Shown: positions 12,088 to 23,288, counted from the first letter of the stretch. The stretch: DNA of 64,000 nucleotides from Neocallimastix lanati (nom. inval.) (GCA_016946835.1 JACVTC010000040.1:968501-1032500); one strand, 5' to 3'. Numbers and translations are program-made. Notes: generated by a model not told the origin, from the letters alone.

Positions 12088-13053
12088 ATGAATTCAAAGA
12101 TTGATAAGCATTCAATGAAATTAATAATTTATTCATTTTGTATGATTGTAAGTAATAATATAATATAATATAATATAATATAATATAATATTAAATAAAA
12201 TAAATAAAGTAAAATAAAGTAAAATAAAGTAAAATAAAAAATATTATAGAAAATATAATTATTAATTTTATATATTTATAGATATGGTATATATTAATTT
12301 CAATTTTAGCCTATAATTATGGTAATTTACCATTTGGAAATTATTTTGTAACTGTTTTATCATTAACACAAAGTGTAGCCATTGTATTACTTATTATTAG
12401 TATTTTTACAGTAAGGAAATAAAAAAAAAAAAAAATTAAAAATAGAATATTAAATTTTATATAAATTTATACATTAATAAATAATTATTAATTTTTATAA
12501 AAATATATTTATAGAGAAACAAAAGTTTTATAACACATTGCATAAAATTTATTTCCTATGAAACATTACAAAGAATGAATTATAATATTATAATTATCAG
12601 TGCACTCAATTTTATTTATATTTTGGCAAAAGGAAACCTTGATAATTATAAAAAGAAGTATAGTAATAAGTTTGATAATTATTCTAACGGAGAATTAAAA
12701 AAATATATATTATTGAATACATCAATAATGCTTATTGCTGAAATTATTCAATTGATACTTGTAGTAAGTTATTTATTTTTATGAATTGCTCTGAATACAT
12801 GAAAAATTATATCATTTTAATTAATAATTAACAGTTAATATATAAAAACCATTTAATATTAAAAATATTTCAATATTGAAATGGATAATATTTTTTATTT
12901 TTCTAAGTTTTAAAAAAAAAAATTTTATCTTTTAATTTATTTATTGATATATATATATATATTTTTTTTATAATTATTATTAATTCAATACTATAGAAAA
13001 AGTACAATACTTATTTAGAAAATTATTCCAATGAAGAAAAAAAAAAAAACTAA
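12088..13053 (+). CDS. Four-exon gene for a small multi-pass membrane protein (unknown family)
   Basis: Four exons join in phase 0: 12088-12147, 12282-12410, 12515-12763 and 12997-13053, giving 164 residues. The donors are GTAAGT, GTAAGG and GTAAGT, and the acceptors are TATAG, TATAG and CTATAG. The start is the ATG in AAATATGAATTC, and the stop is TAA in the Lys-rich last exon. The protein has about four hydrophobic stretches: near residues 10-34 (across the exon 1/2 junction), 42-63, 86-99 and 127-146. Polar loops such as NLDNYKKKYSNKFDNYSNG separate them, and the C-terminus is KEEKKKN-like and polar. I recognise no family. Three consecutive phase-0 introns with good sites, open frames between them, and a neighbouring copy with the same exon 1/2 structure all support a real gene. 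The call rests on splice logic only. Confidence 0.6.
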
Positions 13054-13143
13054 ACTAAACTAAAATAAAATAAACTAAACTAAACTAAAATAAATATTAA
13101 TTCATATAAAATAAAATAAAATAAAAAATAATATAATATAAAT

Positions 13144-13803
13144 ATGAATTCAAATAAAGCAAGTATAAATTCAAATAAAGTAAATATGAATTCAAAGATT
13201 GATAGGCATTCAATGAATTTAATAATTTATTCATTTTATATGATTGTAAGTAATAATATAATATAATATAATATAATATAATATAATATAATATAATATA
13301 ATATAATATAATATAATATAATATAATATAATATAATATAATATAATATAATATAATATAATATAATATAATATAATATAATATAATATAATATAATATA
13401 ATATAATATATATATATAATATAATATAATATTAAATAAAATAATATAATATTAAATAAAATAAATAAAGTAAAATAAAGAAAATAAAATAAAATAAAGA
13501 AAATTATAGGTAATATAATTATTAATTTTAAATATATATAGATATGGTATATATTAATTTCAATTTTAGCCTATAATCATGGTAATTTACCATTTGGAAA
13601 TTATTTTGTAAACGTTTTTTCATTAACAGAAAGTGTAAAAAATTATTTAAATGAAATTAATTTATTTGAGAATTAGTTCATTTATAATTTTATACATTAC
13701 TTATTTAAAAAGTAAACATATTAATGTTGTTTTTGAATTTATAATTTTTAATTCCATTTATGGTATTATATCAGTTTTACTAGTAATTATTGATAATCAT
13801 AAG
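13144..13803 (+). pseudogene. Partial tandem copy of the membrane-protein gene, composite 3' half
   Basis: Exon 1 is repeated at 13144-13245, here longer at the N-terminus (34 codons) because an NSNKxS-type segment precedes the shared ATG. It ends at the same GTAAGT donor. Exon 2 is repeated from 13542 with the same IWYILISILAYN start. After about 35 codons the sequence departs from the first copy and the frame stops at 13676. A different frame, 13651-13803, encodes another hydrophobic stretch (ISSFIILYITYLKSKH, then IISVLLVIIDNHK) and ends at a GTAATT donor-like site. The copy is thus either a frameshifted pseudogene or a gene with a different 3' half. The intron between its exons 1 and 2 is swollen by a TATAA microsatellite. 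Confidence 0.5.
13246..13440. repeat. TATAA pentanucleotide microsatellite inside an intron
   Basis: An almost uninterrupted run of TATAA units occupies 13256-13430. It lies in the intron between copied exons 1 and 2, where the first gene copy has a shorter run of the same unit (about 12158-12192). Confidence 0.9.
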
Positions 13804-14255
13804 GTAATTATATATAAAAAAAAAAAAAAAAAAAAAGTACATTAAAATTTTTCTTTTCTTAATAAATATACAAACAATATTGTGAAAAATAATGAATACA
13901 ATTAATGATGATGATATTGAACTTATATATTTTTTTATTTTTATTTAAATATACAATTACGGCTATTCATCGAAAAGGATTATATCTAAATAATAATAAA
14001 AATAAACAGTAAACAATAAACAATAAAAAATAAAAATAAAAATGAAAGTAAAAATAAAAATAAAAAATAAAAAATGAAATTTCTGATAAAAATGATATTT
14101 AATAAATGTAATATATATTTTTTTTCTCTTCATATTTATTATTTTTATTTTAGTTATAAATAACAATTTACATTTTTCTTCGTTGATTGTTATTCCATAA
14201 TAAATTAATTTTTTTTTTTTTTTTTTTGCAATATTAAATAAGCCAGCTTTTCAAG

Positions 14256-14560
14256 CTAATTTAAAATAGGATATACATTATTTATTATTCTTAAGAAATT
14301 TTTTATTTTTTTTTTCTTAATAAATAATAAATATTCTTCTATATCAGGATAATTGAAAATTAAAATACTCATTATTGAATCATTGCCTCTTCTATCCTTT
14401 GCAAACATATTTATATCCCTTTTAATTAAATATTTTACAATTTCAATATTTACCAACCTTTGAAACAAAAATTCAATACATTCTTACCGTCTATTCATTT
14501 TGCATTAATATTTATTCCATTTTTTATATCAAAAACTATACCTAGTTTATAATTATATTA
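14256..14560 (-). pseudogene. Ankyrin-repeat gene relic (minus strand)
   Basis: On the minus strand a 70-codon frame reads NIEIVKYLIKRDINMFAKD followed by RGNDSIMS, then PDIEEYLLF. This is the ankyrin pattern of a helix pair followed by a D..G...L turn. Upstream, at 14560-14470, another ankyrin-like piece (FDIKNGININAK) is interrupted by a stop and lies in another frame. Ankyrin proteins are very common in gut fungi, and this one is broken and short. Confidence 0.5.
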
Positions 14561-14645
14561 TAATTATTATAACCATTTTTTTAAAAAAAAAAAAAAAAAA
14601 AAAATAAGATAAAAATATAAAAAAAAAAGTATATTTATTTTAAAT

Positions 14646-14756
14646 GAAGCATTTATTATAAATATTTTGATTAAGAACGGATTCAATATTAATAAAAAGA
14701 ATTGGATTACAGGGGAAAATGAGTTATTCTATAATATTTCAATGAATAATACTTAA
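14646..14756 (+). pseudogene. Short ankyrin-like fragment (plus strand)
   Basis: A 36-codon frame reads FIINILIKNGFNINKKN followed by GENELFYNIS. It resembles one ankyrin unit (..ivk.Li.nG.din....G...l). It points away from the minus-strand relic 100 bases to the left, so the two are separate fragments or an inverted pair. Confidence 0.35.
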
Positions 14757-14795
14757 ATTGCTATAGAAATGTATTTTTTTTTATTTTTAATTAAT

Positions 14796-14835
<40 letters not shown>

Positions 14836-15019
14836 TTTTATCTTTTTGGTATTAAGATAAAATTGCTTATTTACATTGCGTGTTTATTACTCCTTAACAG
14901 ATTAAGAGTCTCTAACAAAAACAAAAAAAAAAACAAAAAAAAAAAACAAAAAAAAAAAAAAATTAATTTTATTAATTTTATTTGTTTAATATAATATTTA
15001 AAAGTTTTTTAATAATATA

Positions 15020-15178
15020 ATGTTTAATATTTTTAACTTATTATTTTATTTGATGTTTTATAAAATAGCTAAAAAAAAAAAAAAAAAAAATAATAAAAAT
15101 AAAATTATTATTGAAGAGAGCTCGACTTCATGGACTCCAACTGAAAATAAAGACAATGAATCAATCTCTTCTTTATGA
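15020..15178 (+). CDS. Possible 52-residue ORF, Lys/Asn-rich centre, unknown
   Basis: From ATG at 15020 the frame stays open through a 20-base A-run and ends at TGA 15176-15178. The product has a hydrophobic start (MFNIFNLLFYLMFYKIA), a Lys/Asn stretch and a tail reading IEESSTSWTPTENKDNESIS. The tail has normal codon variety and looks like true coding sequence, so the real gene may be larger, with this as its last exon. The hydrophobic N-terminal part could be chance. No family is recognised. Confidence 0.25.
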   Translation: MFNIFNLLFYLMFYKIAKKKKKKNNKNKIIIEESSTSWTPTENKDNESISSL

Positions 15179-15194
15179 TGATGAATCTAGCGAT

Positions 15195-15550
15195 TAAAAG
15201 ATTGTTATTAATTAAAAATATTAATGCCCAGATCGATAGAATAAAGATCTAAGATACTAACGCCGAGAGTTCAGATACACTAACGTCATTTACCGTTAAT
15301 ATCATCAAGAAGATATCACCGACGGATAAAGATTCAATTAACGATCGGAATAGATGGAGTTATAATAAGTTGTTAAATAACAGATATAATAAAACTCCCT
15401 TTATATGTGAATATCAATGCAGGCAGCGAGAATAATCTATCTTCAGTTTCGATCTACCGGCCTCTGAATCGAGGAACCTCTAGACCAATTGATTACTAAA
15501 TAAAATCTCTACAATAAATAAATTAAACTAACAATATAATAAATAATAAA
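15195..15550 (+). mobile_element. Possible solo LTR of a Ty1/copia-type element
   Basis: This island is non-coding and distinctly less AT-rich than its flanks. Near its right side it has a GAATCGAGGAACCTCTAG segment that reminds me of the 3' part of Ty1-family LTRs, followed by ACTAAATAAAATCTCTACA. No TG...CA ends or target-site duplication could be fixed. I call it a fossil LTR with low confidence. Confidence 0.25.
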
Positions 15551-16220
15551 TAACTAAACTAATAAAAAAAAGTAATTTCATTGTTAACTATAATTATATT
15601 TACTTCAATATTTAGTAAAATTTAAATATAAATTATATTTCAAAAATATTTATATACTTAAATAAATGTAAATTTATGTACACACATTTTATGTTTACAT
15701 AGATATCTCTAAATAAATTTTATCATATCACGTTGTTTGCATGGTTTTATTTTATATCATATAGTTATTTTTAAAGAGTTCATTTACTATTAATTGGACT
15801 TTTATATTGTTATTTATTCCGTAATAGTAGTAATGATAACATTTATATTATAAATAAATTTACTTATAATTTTATGCTTTAATAGCACAAATTATTTGGA
15901 AATTATTGGGAGTTAAACCTTTCTACTCGATTTTTGTACTTAATTTATGGTGGTAACAAAATAATTTTGTGTAACTCTAATTGGATTCTATATTAATTAA
16001 AGTTTTATATATTGAAATCTAATAAAATCTAATATATAAATAATTATTGAATCACTTTATTAATAAGAGAGTGTAATTTTAAGTTTTTAAAAAATTAAAA
16101 GATATATAATAATTAAAATTTAAACTTTAATAAATAGTTAATTATTTAAATATATTGTTTATTTGTTTATTAAATAAAAAGACAAAATAAATAAAGTGAA
16201 ATATATATAACAAAATTTTA
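15551..16220. other. AT-rich spacer
   Basis: AT-rich unique sequence with no open frame, RNA gene or clear repeat. Confidence 0.5.
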
Positions 16221-16223
16221 TAC

Positions 16224-16425
16224 AATTGTAAAAAATTTATTTATCAAAATTCTTGTTTATTTTATTTTATTTTTTTTTTTTTTGGTTTTTTATTGTTTTA
16301 TGTTATCTATAATAAAAATTGTAAAAAATTTATTTATCAAAATTCTTGTTTATTTTATTTTATTTTATTTTATTTTATTTTATTTTTTTTTGGTTTTTTA
16401 TTGTTTTATGTTATCTATAATAAAT
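16224..16425. repeat. Tandem duplication of a ~95-bp unit
   Basis: A block with ATTGTAAAAAATTTATTTAT, CAAAATTCTTGTTTATTTTA, and GGTTTTTTATTGTTTTATG followed by TTATCTATAATAAA is present twice. The copies differ in the number of TTTTA units between the two halves. Confidence 0.85.
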
Positions 16426-16639
16426 AATATTAAAATTTACTTATCGTTTGATATTTTATTATATATTCATTTAAATACACAATATCTATAAATATTTTAA
16501 TAGTGTACATTTTTTCTTTATATTGTTTTTTTTTTTTTTTTTTTTTTTTTTTTGTTATTTATAATAAATTCCTTAAGGAATTCACTGACCAACTGATTCC
16601 ATTTGGATATAAGCCTTAGGATTATGTTTTTTTTTTTAT

Positions 16640-17340
16640 TAATCGACAACTGACATTGCAAATTACCTCGTTATTGGCGGTTCGTTCTTATCCAAGTATA
16701 TCAGTCGTACTATTCCACTCAACCTTCACATTGCCAGTGTTATCCAAGCAGATTCTGATGGTGATGAAATGAACATCTTTTGGCTTCCCGGTGATGAAAC
16801 TAAAAAAAAAAAAAAAAAGGAACGAAAAGAAAAATTGAATATTATCAATAATATTCGTTCGTTTAAAAATTTCGTTCACTTATTATTAAACTTATTCAAG
16901 ATACCATACCAAAAATCAAATAACATGACATGAGATAATGCCCATTGACGATTCCGATATGATCAAAGAAAAAATATATAAAAAGCTGAAAATATTTAAA
17001 AAAGAATAAACATATTTTTAGTGGGGTGTTATAAATCTAAAATGAAGCTTTATAGATATTGCTAAAAATTTTTATTTACGAAAAAGATAACCCTTTTTTG
17101 AATGAATATTCCTTTGCAACTCATGAAAAACCTTGTAGAAATCCCATATGCTCATCTGATAATCTCTGCTACTTTCAAGAAATCTAAATTTATCCTTTGA
17201 AAATAGAATGTTAGTAAGAGAAGGAATTCTTCATGGTGTGGTACTGATGGCAATAATCAAACTCAATTGCTTGACGCTATAGGTAATTATGGAAATATCT
17301 TTTATTTGAAATTTATGTGGGATGTCCAAAGCATGGTACC
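16640..17340 (+). pseudogene. Remnant resembling an RNA polymerase largest subunit
   Basis: On the plus strand a coding-like stretch of unusually balanced base composition contains an ADxDGDEMN-type motif at about 16758-16785. This is the catalytic Mg-binding signature of the largest subunit of multi-subunit RNA polymerases. It is preceded by a region reading SKYISRTIPLNLHIASV. Further coding-like pieces continue to about 17340. The remnant is broken, with several interruptions. The source could be the host's own polymerase gene, a linear-plasmid gene or an old insertion of a large DNA virus; the fragment is too short to decide. Confidence 0.35.
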
Positions 17341-17344
17341 CATA

Positions 17345-17955
17345 TAATCTTTTTTTTTTTATCATTTAATTTATGAATGCTTTTATGAATAACTAACTAC
17401 TTATTAACTACATATGAATGGAATACCCGATGATGAATTTTATTGCTATAAAGTAAGTGAACGAATGGATATGGAATGAATCAATATTTGTTAACTACAT
17501 TTAGTTTATGAAAGGAATGAACTTATTCATTAAGTGAAAGCAATGAATAACTAACTATATAATAAACTATTTAATGAATGAACCACCCCGATGAATGAAC
17601 TTTATTCAATAAAAACAATATGAATGGGTTATGAATGATGAAATTTAATACGCTTTTGACACATTATACCTTTATATAATGTTATTTCTAAAAATTCTAT
17701 ATTAAACATTAACATTAATTCATGATATGCTCATTTTGGGCACTTCTATTAACAAAAATATTAAATCCTATGTAATAAACTAATTCATTCATATGTTGTT
17801 GGAAAATATGAAACTTTTTATAATAAATTTAATTGTTATTAAGTTACTTTTCTTGAAGATTTTTCAAGAAAATTTTGGATTTATTTAATTGAAAAAATAA
17901 ATCTGATGTGTATAAATATTTTTATTAAAGTAATTTCACAAAGTAATTTCTAATA
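17345..17955. other. AT-rich spacer with GAATGAAC-like short repeats
   Basis: Loose repetition of ATGAATGAA/TAACTAACTA words occurs at 17370-17650. I see no gene. Confidence 0.4.
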
Positions 17956-17959
17956 CTAC

Positions 17960-18640
17960 TCCCTTTTATAAAATGATTTCTATGAAAATTGATAATAGTA
18001 CGGAATATATAAACAAAAATCTTATTAATTACTTAGAATCAAATAGTATTAATTTCATTCCCTTTTGTTCCAAAAAAAAGGCCTTCCCTAATAAAATGGA
18101 CGTGCTGAACATTGGAATCAAATCTTAAATTCTTGTGTATCCACCTTACTTAATTCTGCTAAAAAACTTCCTTCTAAATTTTTCGGGATTCCGCTGTACT
18201 TTGCACTTACTAATTTATATAAATTTAAGTCTTCATCGAAGTATTGATGTAGTCGACGTCAAAATGATAATGAATGTAAGGTTCTGTTCCTTAATACACT
18301 CATGTGACCTACCAATGATGTAGAAATCATGTAAGAAAGTCTAAAAAAAAAAAAAAAAAATCAAAGTATTGATTATAAAATTCTGAATAAAATATTTTTC
18401 AATAAACCAATTTAATGTTATCTCATCTTAAGGTTTTTGAAAGCAAAGCATTCTTCTACAATAATCATAAATCTAATAAGCTTGATAGTAAAATTGAACC
18501 TAATATTTTCTTAGGATACCATTTCTTATGTGATAAATATATTGTTATAATAACAATAATAATGATAATAATTATAATAGTAGTAGTAATAGTAATAGTA
18601 ATTATAATAATAATAGTACAAAAATAATGACAATACAACA
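17960..18640 (+). mobile_element. Ty1/copia LTR-retrotransposon fossil (integrase region)
   Basis: Plus-strand pieces match the order of a copia-type integrase core and the stretch after it. The first resembles the NGTEYINKNLINYLES part of the core, and later comes a HLKVFESKAFFYNNHKSNKL segment followed by IFLGYH. An Asn/Ser-coding simple repeat follows. This is an incomplete and multiply broken copy with no reverse transcriptase or LTR recognised next to it. It looks old but still readable. Confidence 0.6.
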
Positions 18641-18733
18641 AAGAATGAATCAATAAACAATGCTCAGAAAAAAATTAATAATATTAATAATAAATATAAA
18701 GAAAATGACAAAGACGTAAACTTTTTTTAAACA

Positions 18734-19105
18734 ATGAAAGAAGTTACTAAATATCAATTTAATTCGATATCTTTTATTAATATCATAAAGCATGAACTTA
18801 TTTTTGATGTAGAAGAATATTTCGAAAAAACAGAAAATGGTTCAGAAGAAATCTTATTAAAATTTGATGATATTAATGAATATAATATTTAAAAAAAAAA
18901 AAATTCATATTAGAAGTCATGTATTAGCTTTGACATAAACAAACTCAAAATTACAGAGTTAATTATTACAGCACCAAGTGGAGATGACTGGTAAGAGAAA
19001 GAAATAAGTTTAACAGTATGATGAATATTATATGAAAGAATCATGGAACTGATTAAAAGTGGAAGCTAATATTTCTAATGCAACAATATTTGGATTACTC
19101 TTTTT
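18734..19105 (+). pseudogene. GH10 xylanase pseudogene with internal deletion
   Basis: The plus strand begins at a region equal to residue 131 of the neighbouring GH10 enzymes (MKEVTKYQFNS, compare MREVIKYQFNS). It runs through ENGSEE and LKFDDI and reaches IHIRSHVLA (compare IHIRGHVLV). It then jumps to the part coding for the nucleophile end (ITELTITAPSGDDW in the intact genes) and ends near the equivalent of ANISSVTVFGL. About 170 codons in the middle are missing, including the acid/base Glu. There are in-frame stops and frame changes after the A-run at 18891. No signal peptide or dockerin is present. Confidence 0.85.
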
Positions 19106-19139
19106 AAATATCAATATCATTATTATAGTATGATGCTAG

Positions 19140-19462
19140 TACTGTTAATATATTATTAAATATGATATATTAAGTAATATTTATTAATTATTGTTAATTT
19201 TTTTATTAAAAGTATAGATATGTTAAATAGAGAAGGTCGTACATCAGTAACATACTGAACTTTCAATGATAATTAATTCATGGTCAAAATGATAAATGAA
19301 TCTCTTTGTAGTATTGATCATATAAATAATTAATAAGAATAAATAAAACAATACTTTAATAGGTATATTTTCAGTAAAAATAAAAATTCAAATAAAAAAA
19401 ATTTTTATTATTACATGACAAATTACAAATATTTTCTATAATTTATTATATTATTATTATTA

Positions 19463-19500
<38 letters not shown>

Positions 19501-19585
19501 ATAATGTAGTTAAATAATAATTTTTTTTATAAAATTTAATATAAAAAATGAATAAAAAAAATTTTTTTAATAAATAAATAAATAA

Positions 19586-19620
<35 letters not shown>

Positions 19621-19835
19621 GTTTGTATTTCTAGTAATAATAATAATTATAATAATAACAAATAATAATAATATTATTAATAATAAGTAATATACAATCA
19701 TATTAATAATAAAAATAAATAATAATAATAATAATAAACTATAATAACATAACTTAATAGAAAAAAAATGTTAGTACAGTAGACCATTTAACAGTAAATA
19801 ATATTCAGAACATTAATAAAAATAGAAAATAAAAT

Positions 19836-19866
<31 letters not shown>

Positions 19867-20362
19867 TTTTTGCTTTATTTTTTTTCTATAAATTATTATT
19901 ATCATTAAAAAGAAAGAATTTTTTTTTGTAATTATTATAATAAAAAATTTAAAGCTATGACTAATAAAAAATAATATTTAAAATATAATTTGTTTATTTC
20001 ATTCATATATATATATATTTTTTTTTACTTTAATAAAAGTAAAAAGTTTTATTTTTTTATTTAAAATAATAGTAATTTGTTTTATTTTATTCATTACATT
20101 CATATTTTTTTTTTTTTTTTACTTTAATAAAAGTATAAAAAAAATAAGCTATTATTTAAATAATAAAAAATAATAATATTTAAAATATAAAATATTAAAA
20201 AATATATATATATATTTAATATACTTTTTTTTATTTAAAATAATAATTTGCTTATTCATTCATTCATTTTTTTTTTTTACTTCAATAAAAATAAAAAAAA
20301 AAAAAAAAGAAATTAGCTATTATTAAATAATAAAAAATAATAATATTTAAAATATAAAAATA

Positions 20363-20398
<36 letters not shown>

Positions 20399-20600
20399 GA
20401 TTTTCTTTGTTGCACATTATAATTAATATTCATATATAATATATATAATATAATTTCATTTTATATATTTATTATTATTATATATATATATAAAACTTAT
20501 ATATATATAATATTTCATTTTATATATTTATTATTATATATATATATAAAACTTATTTTAATTCATCATTGTTTTTATCGTTCGTCATCATTATCTTTTT
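19140..20600. repeat. AT-rich spacer with AAT/ATT microsatellites
   Basis: Contains ATT/AAT arrays at 19450-19497 and 19590-19617. Three loose copies of a unit containing ATTCATTCATNTTTTTTACT, TTAATAAAAGTA and an A-run lie at about 19990-20330. Two copies of TATATATAAAACTTATAT with flanks lie at 20440-20550. No gene is seen. The last 60 bases are the 3' flank of the xylanase gene that follows. Confidence 0.6.
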
Positions 20601-20605
20601 CTTTT

Positions 20606-22171
20606 TTAATTCTTATTTTTATTTTTTTTTGTTTTTTCTTTTTTATTTTTCTTTGTTTTTTCTTTTTTAATTTTTTTATTTTCACTCTCTGTTTCTGTTT
20701 CTGTATCTGTTTCTTTTTCTGTATCTGTTTCTGTATCCTCTGTATTTATATCCTCTGTATATGCGTTCTTCTTATAAGATTTTAAAATGCTCATAATCGC
20801 CTCAAAGTTTGGCTTCTTTTGAAGATCATGATCAAGAAGTCTTGTTTTTGTCGAATCACTAGCGTAGAAGAGATAGCCATCTTGTAATCCAAATACGGTG
20901 ACACTGCCAATATTGTATCCTTCTTCAACATGCTTCATTAATCTTTCAAAGAAATCTCTGTATTGTTCTGCTTGTGCTTCTAACCAATTATCTCCATCTG
21001 GGGCGGTAATAGTTAATTCGGTAATTTGAAGCTCAAGTCCTGTGGTGGCTAATCTTTCGACACCTCTAAAGTATTCATCAAGGGATGGCCAGGTTACTCC
21101 TAAATACGATTGTAATCCAATACCATCAATTAAATCTTCTTTCTGTAAAATTCCGGCTAAATCCATAATGGCTTGTGTCTTATTGTGGGGCCATACTTGG
21201 AATGTATTAAAATCGTTATACACTAATTTCACATTTGGAAGAGCATATTTACGAGCTATACGGAAGGCTTTAATGACGTAATCTGGTCCAAACATATCGT
21301 AATATGGATTAGGGGTATTGTTTAACATGGTACGGGTATACCATCCTGTATTGGCATCATATTGTCCATCAGTGATTTCTATGGCTTCATTGACAACATC
21401 CCATACATCTACTACTCCTGGATAATTAAATTGTACAAAACTAAGATATTGTTTTATATAACTATCTAAACGAGATTCCATAACCTCTGGACTGACTTTT
21501 TTTCCATCGTCAGTATAGCCTTCATTAAAGAACCAATCTGGAGTTTGAGTGTGCCAAATCAAGACATGTCCTCTAATGTGGATACCATTTTTATAAGCAA
21601 ATTCTAATCCATCGACGATACTAGTAAAGTTTAACTTTGGATCTTGAATGCCATTCTTAATATTTTGGATACTTCCTTCCTTATCTAAAATGTAGAGAGG
21701 CTTCATTAAATTGGTGTAGGTCATCGAATTAAATTGATGCTTAATGATATCTCTCATCTTTTCCGAAACGGTTGTGGAAACTTGTAAATTGGTTCCAGTT
21801 AATCCAACACCAAAACGGAAAGGCGCTTCCTTCGCTAAGGAATCCCCTTCCACTAAACTGGTAATATCACAATCCTTCGCAGGATCTATAATACTATCGA
21901 TAATACTGGAATGAAGGGGCTCTGGTGGAACATCTTTGACGGGTCTTGTACTTTTTTTACTGAGACTACACCATTTTCCGTTATCTTCTTGACCCCATTC
22001 ACCATCATATGTGGTACGAACGACTACATCAGTTTTTTTACAACATGGAATTTTAAAAAGACCTTTAGACCAACATTTTCCTTGATTACTTTTATTATTA
22101 TTTTTTGCTGAAACTGCAATGGAAAGACTTCCAATCACCCCTAATAAGGTAATAAAACGATGAATTTTCAT
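20606..22171 (-). CDS. GH10 endo-1,4-beta-xylanase with N-terminal fungal dockerin (521 aa)
   Basis: This enzyme should cut internal beta-1,4 bonds of xylan outside the cell, bound to the cellulosome. Residues 1-22 are a signal peptide (cut near AVSA). Residues 33-68 form one fungal dockerin with CW, CC and WC signatures and the DGEWG core. A short Pro-containing linker follows, and GH10 spans about 105-465. The acid/base is Glu262 in DVWDVVNEA and the nucleophile is Glu385 in LQITELT; the conserved RGHVLIWH and PDWFF segments are present. The C-terminal tail (about 474-521) is unusual: a Thr/Glu/Asp repeat (TDTETETESE) followed by a Lys/Asn block. The gene has no intron, and the start is the only ATG before the signal peptide. 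It is the most diverged of the five xylanases here, so it probably split first. Confidence 0.97.
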   Translation of the reverse strand: MKIHRFITLLGVIGSLSIAVSAKNNNKSNQGKCWSKGLFKIPCCKKTDVVVRTTYDGEWGQEDNGKWCSLSKKSTRPVKDVPPEPLHSSIIDSIIDPAKDCDITSLVEGDSLAKEAPFRFGVGLTGTNLQVSTTVSEKMRDIIKHQFNSMTYTNLMKPLYILDKEGSIQNIKNGIQDPKLNFTSIVDGLEFAYKNGIHIRGHVLIWHTQTPDWFFNEGYTDDGKKVSPEVMESRLDSYIKQYLSFVQFNYPGVVDVWDVVNEAIEITDGQYDANTGWYTRTMLNNTPNPYYDMFGPDYVIKAFRIARKYALPNVKLVYNDFNTFQVWPHNKTQAIMDLAGILQKEDLIDGIGLQSYLGVTWPSLDEYFRGVERLATTGLELQITELTITAPDGDNWLEAQAEQYRDFFERLMKHVEEGYNIGSVTVFGLQDGYLFYASDSTKTRLLDHDLQKKPNFEAIMSILKSYKKNAYTEDINTEDTETDTEKETDTETETESENKKIKKEKTKKNKKEKTKKNKNKN

Positions 22172-22329
22172 TTTAATTTTTTTTTTTTATATATATTTTC
22201 TTTTGTTAATAATTAAAAACATTTTTTAAGATTTTTTTTTTTCTTTTTATATATTTATAATTAATAATAATTAGAGTTTTAATAATTAATTTAATTAATT
22301 TGAATAAAAATGAATTCTATTTATAATTA

Positions 22330-22500
22330 TAATTAAATTATTTTATTATTTTAATTTTTTATTTCATTAAATCAATTAAAATAACCAAAAAAAGTTTTTA
22401 TTATTTTAATTTTTTATTCCATTAAATCAATTAAAATAACCAAAAAAAGTTTTTATTATTTTAATTTTTTATTTTTAAATCAATTATATTAATCAAAAAA
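22330..22500. repeat. Three tandem copies of a ~57-bp unit upstream of the xylanase
   Basis: TTTTATTATTTTAATTTTTT, CATTAAATCAATTAAAATAA and CCAAAAAAAGT repeat three times, the last copy shortened. The block lies 160-330 bases upstream of the xylanase start. I see no proof of a regulatory role. Confidence 0.75.
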
Positions 22501-22783
22501 AGTATAAGTCATAATTAATAGAATATTTTTTTTATTATTATTATAATATTTATATTTTATTTTAAATAATTTTTCAAATAAGATAAAATAAAATAAAATA
22601 AATTGTTTTTGAATTATCTTTTATAAATATTCTTATAAAAATTATATCAAAATGATAAAATAATTTAAATAATGAAATAAATTATTTACATTAATTTTAT
22701 TTAATTTTTTATTTCATTTAAATTGTTTTATGTAATTAAAAACTGTTTAAATCATAATTAATAAAAGTTTTTTTTTTTTTTTT

Positions 22784-22999
<216 letters not shown>

Positions 23000-23039
23000 T
23001 ATAATAATAATTATTATATTTTTTTTTTAAATAATTTTT

Positions 23040-23249
23040 AGAGTAAAATAAAATAAATTCTATTTTACTTGTCTTCTAATAATGGTAATAATTTTATATA
23101 TATATATCTCATTTAGATCATTTAATATAAATGAGAAAACGTTTAAATCATAATTAAAGGAATTTTTTTTTTTTTTTATAATATTATTATAATAATATTT
23201 TTTTTAAATAATTTTAGAATAAAATAAACTCTTTTTGAACTGTCTTCCA

Positions 23250-23288
<39 letters not shown>

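Noticed and set aside
11789-12136. Minus-strand 115-codon frame next to the membrane-protein gene
   Set aside because: It is made of TATAA/AATAAA repeats and overlaps exon 1 of the spliced gene on the other strand.
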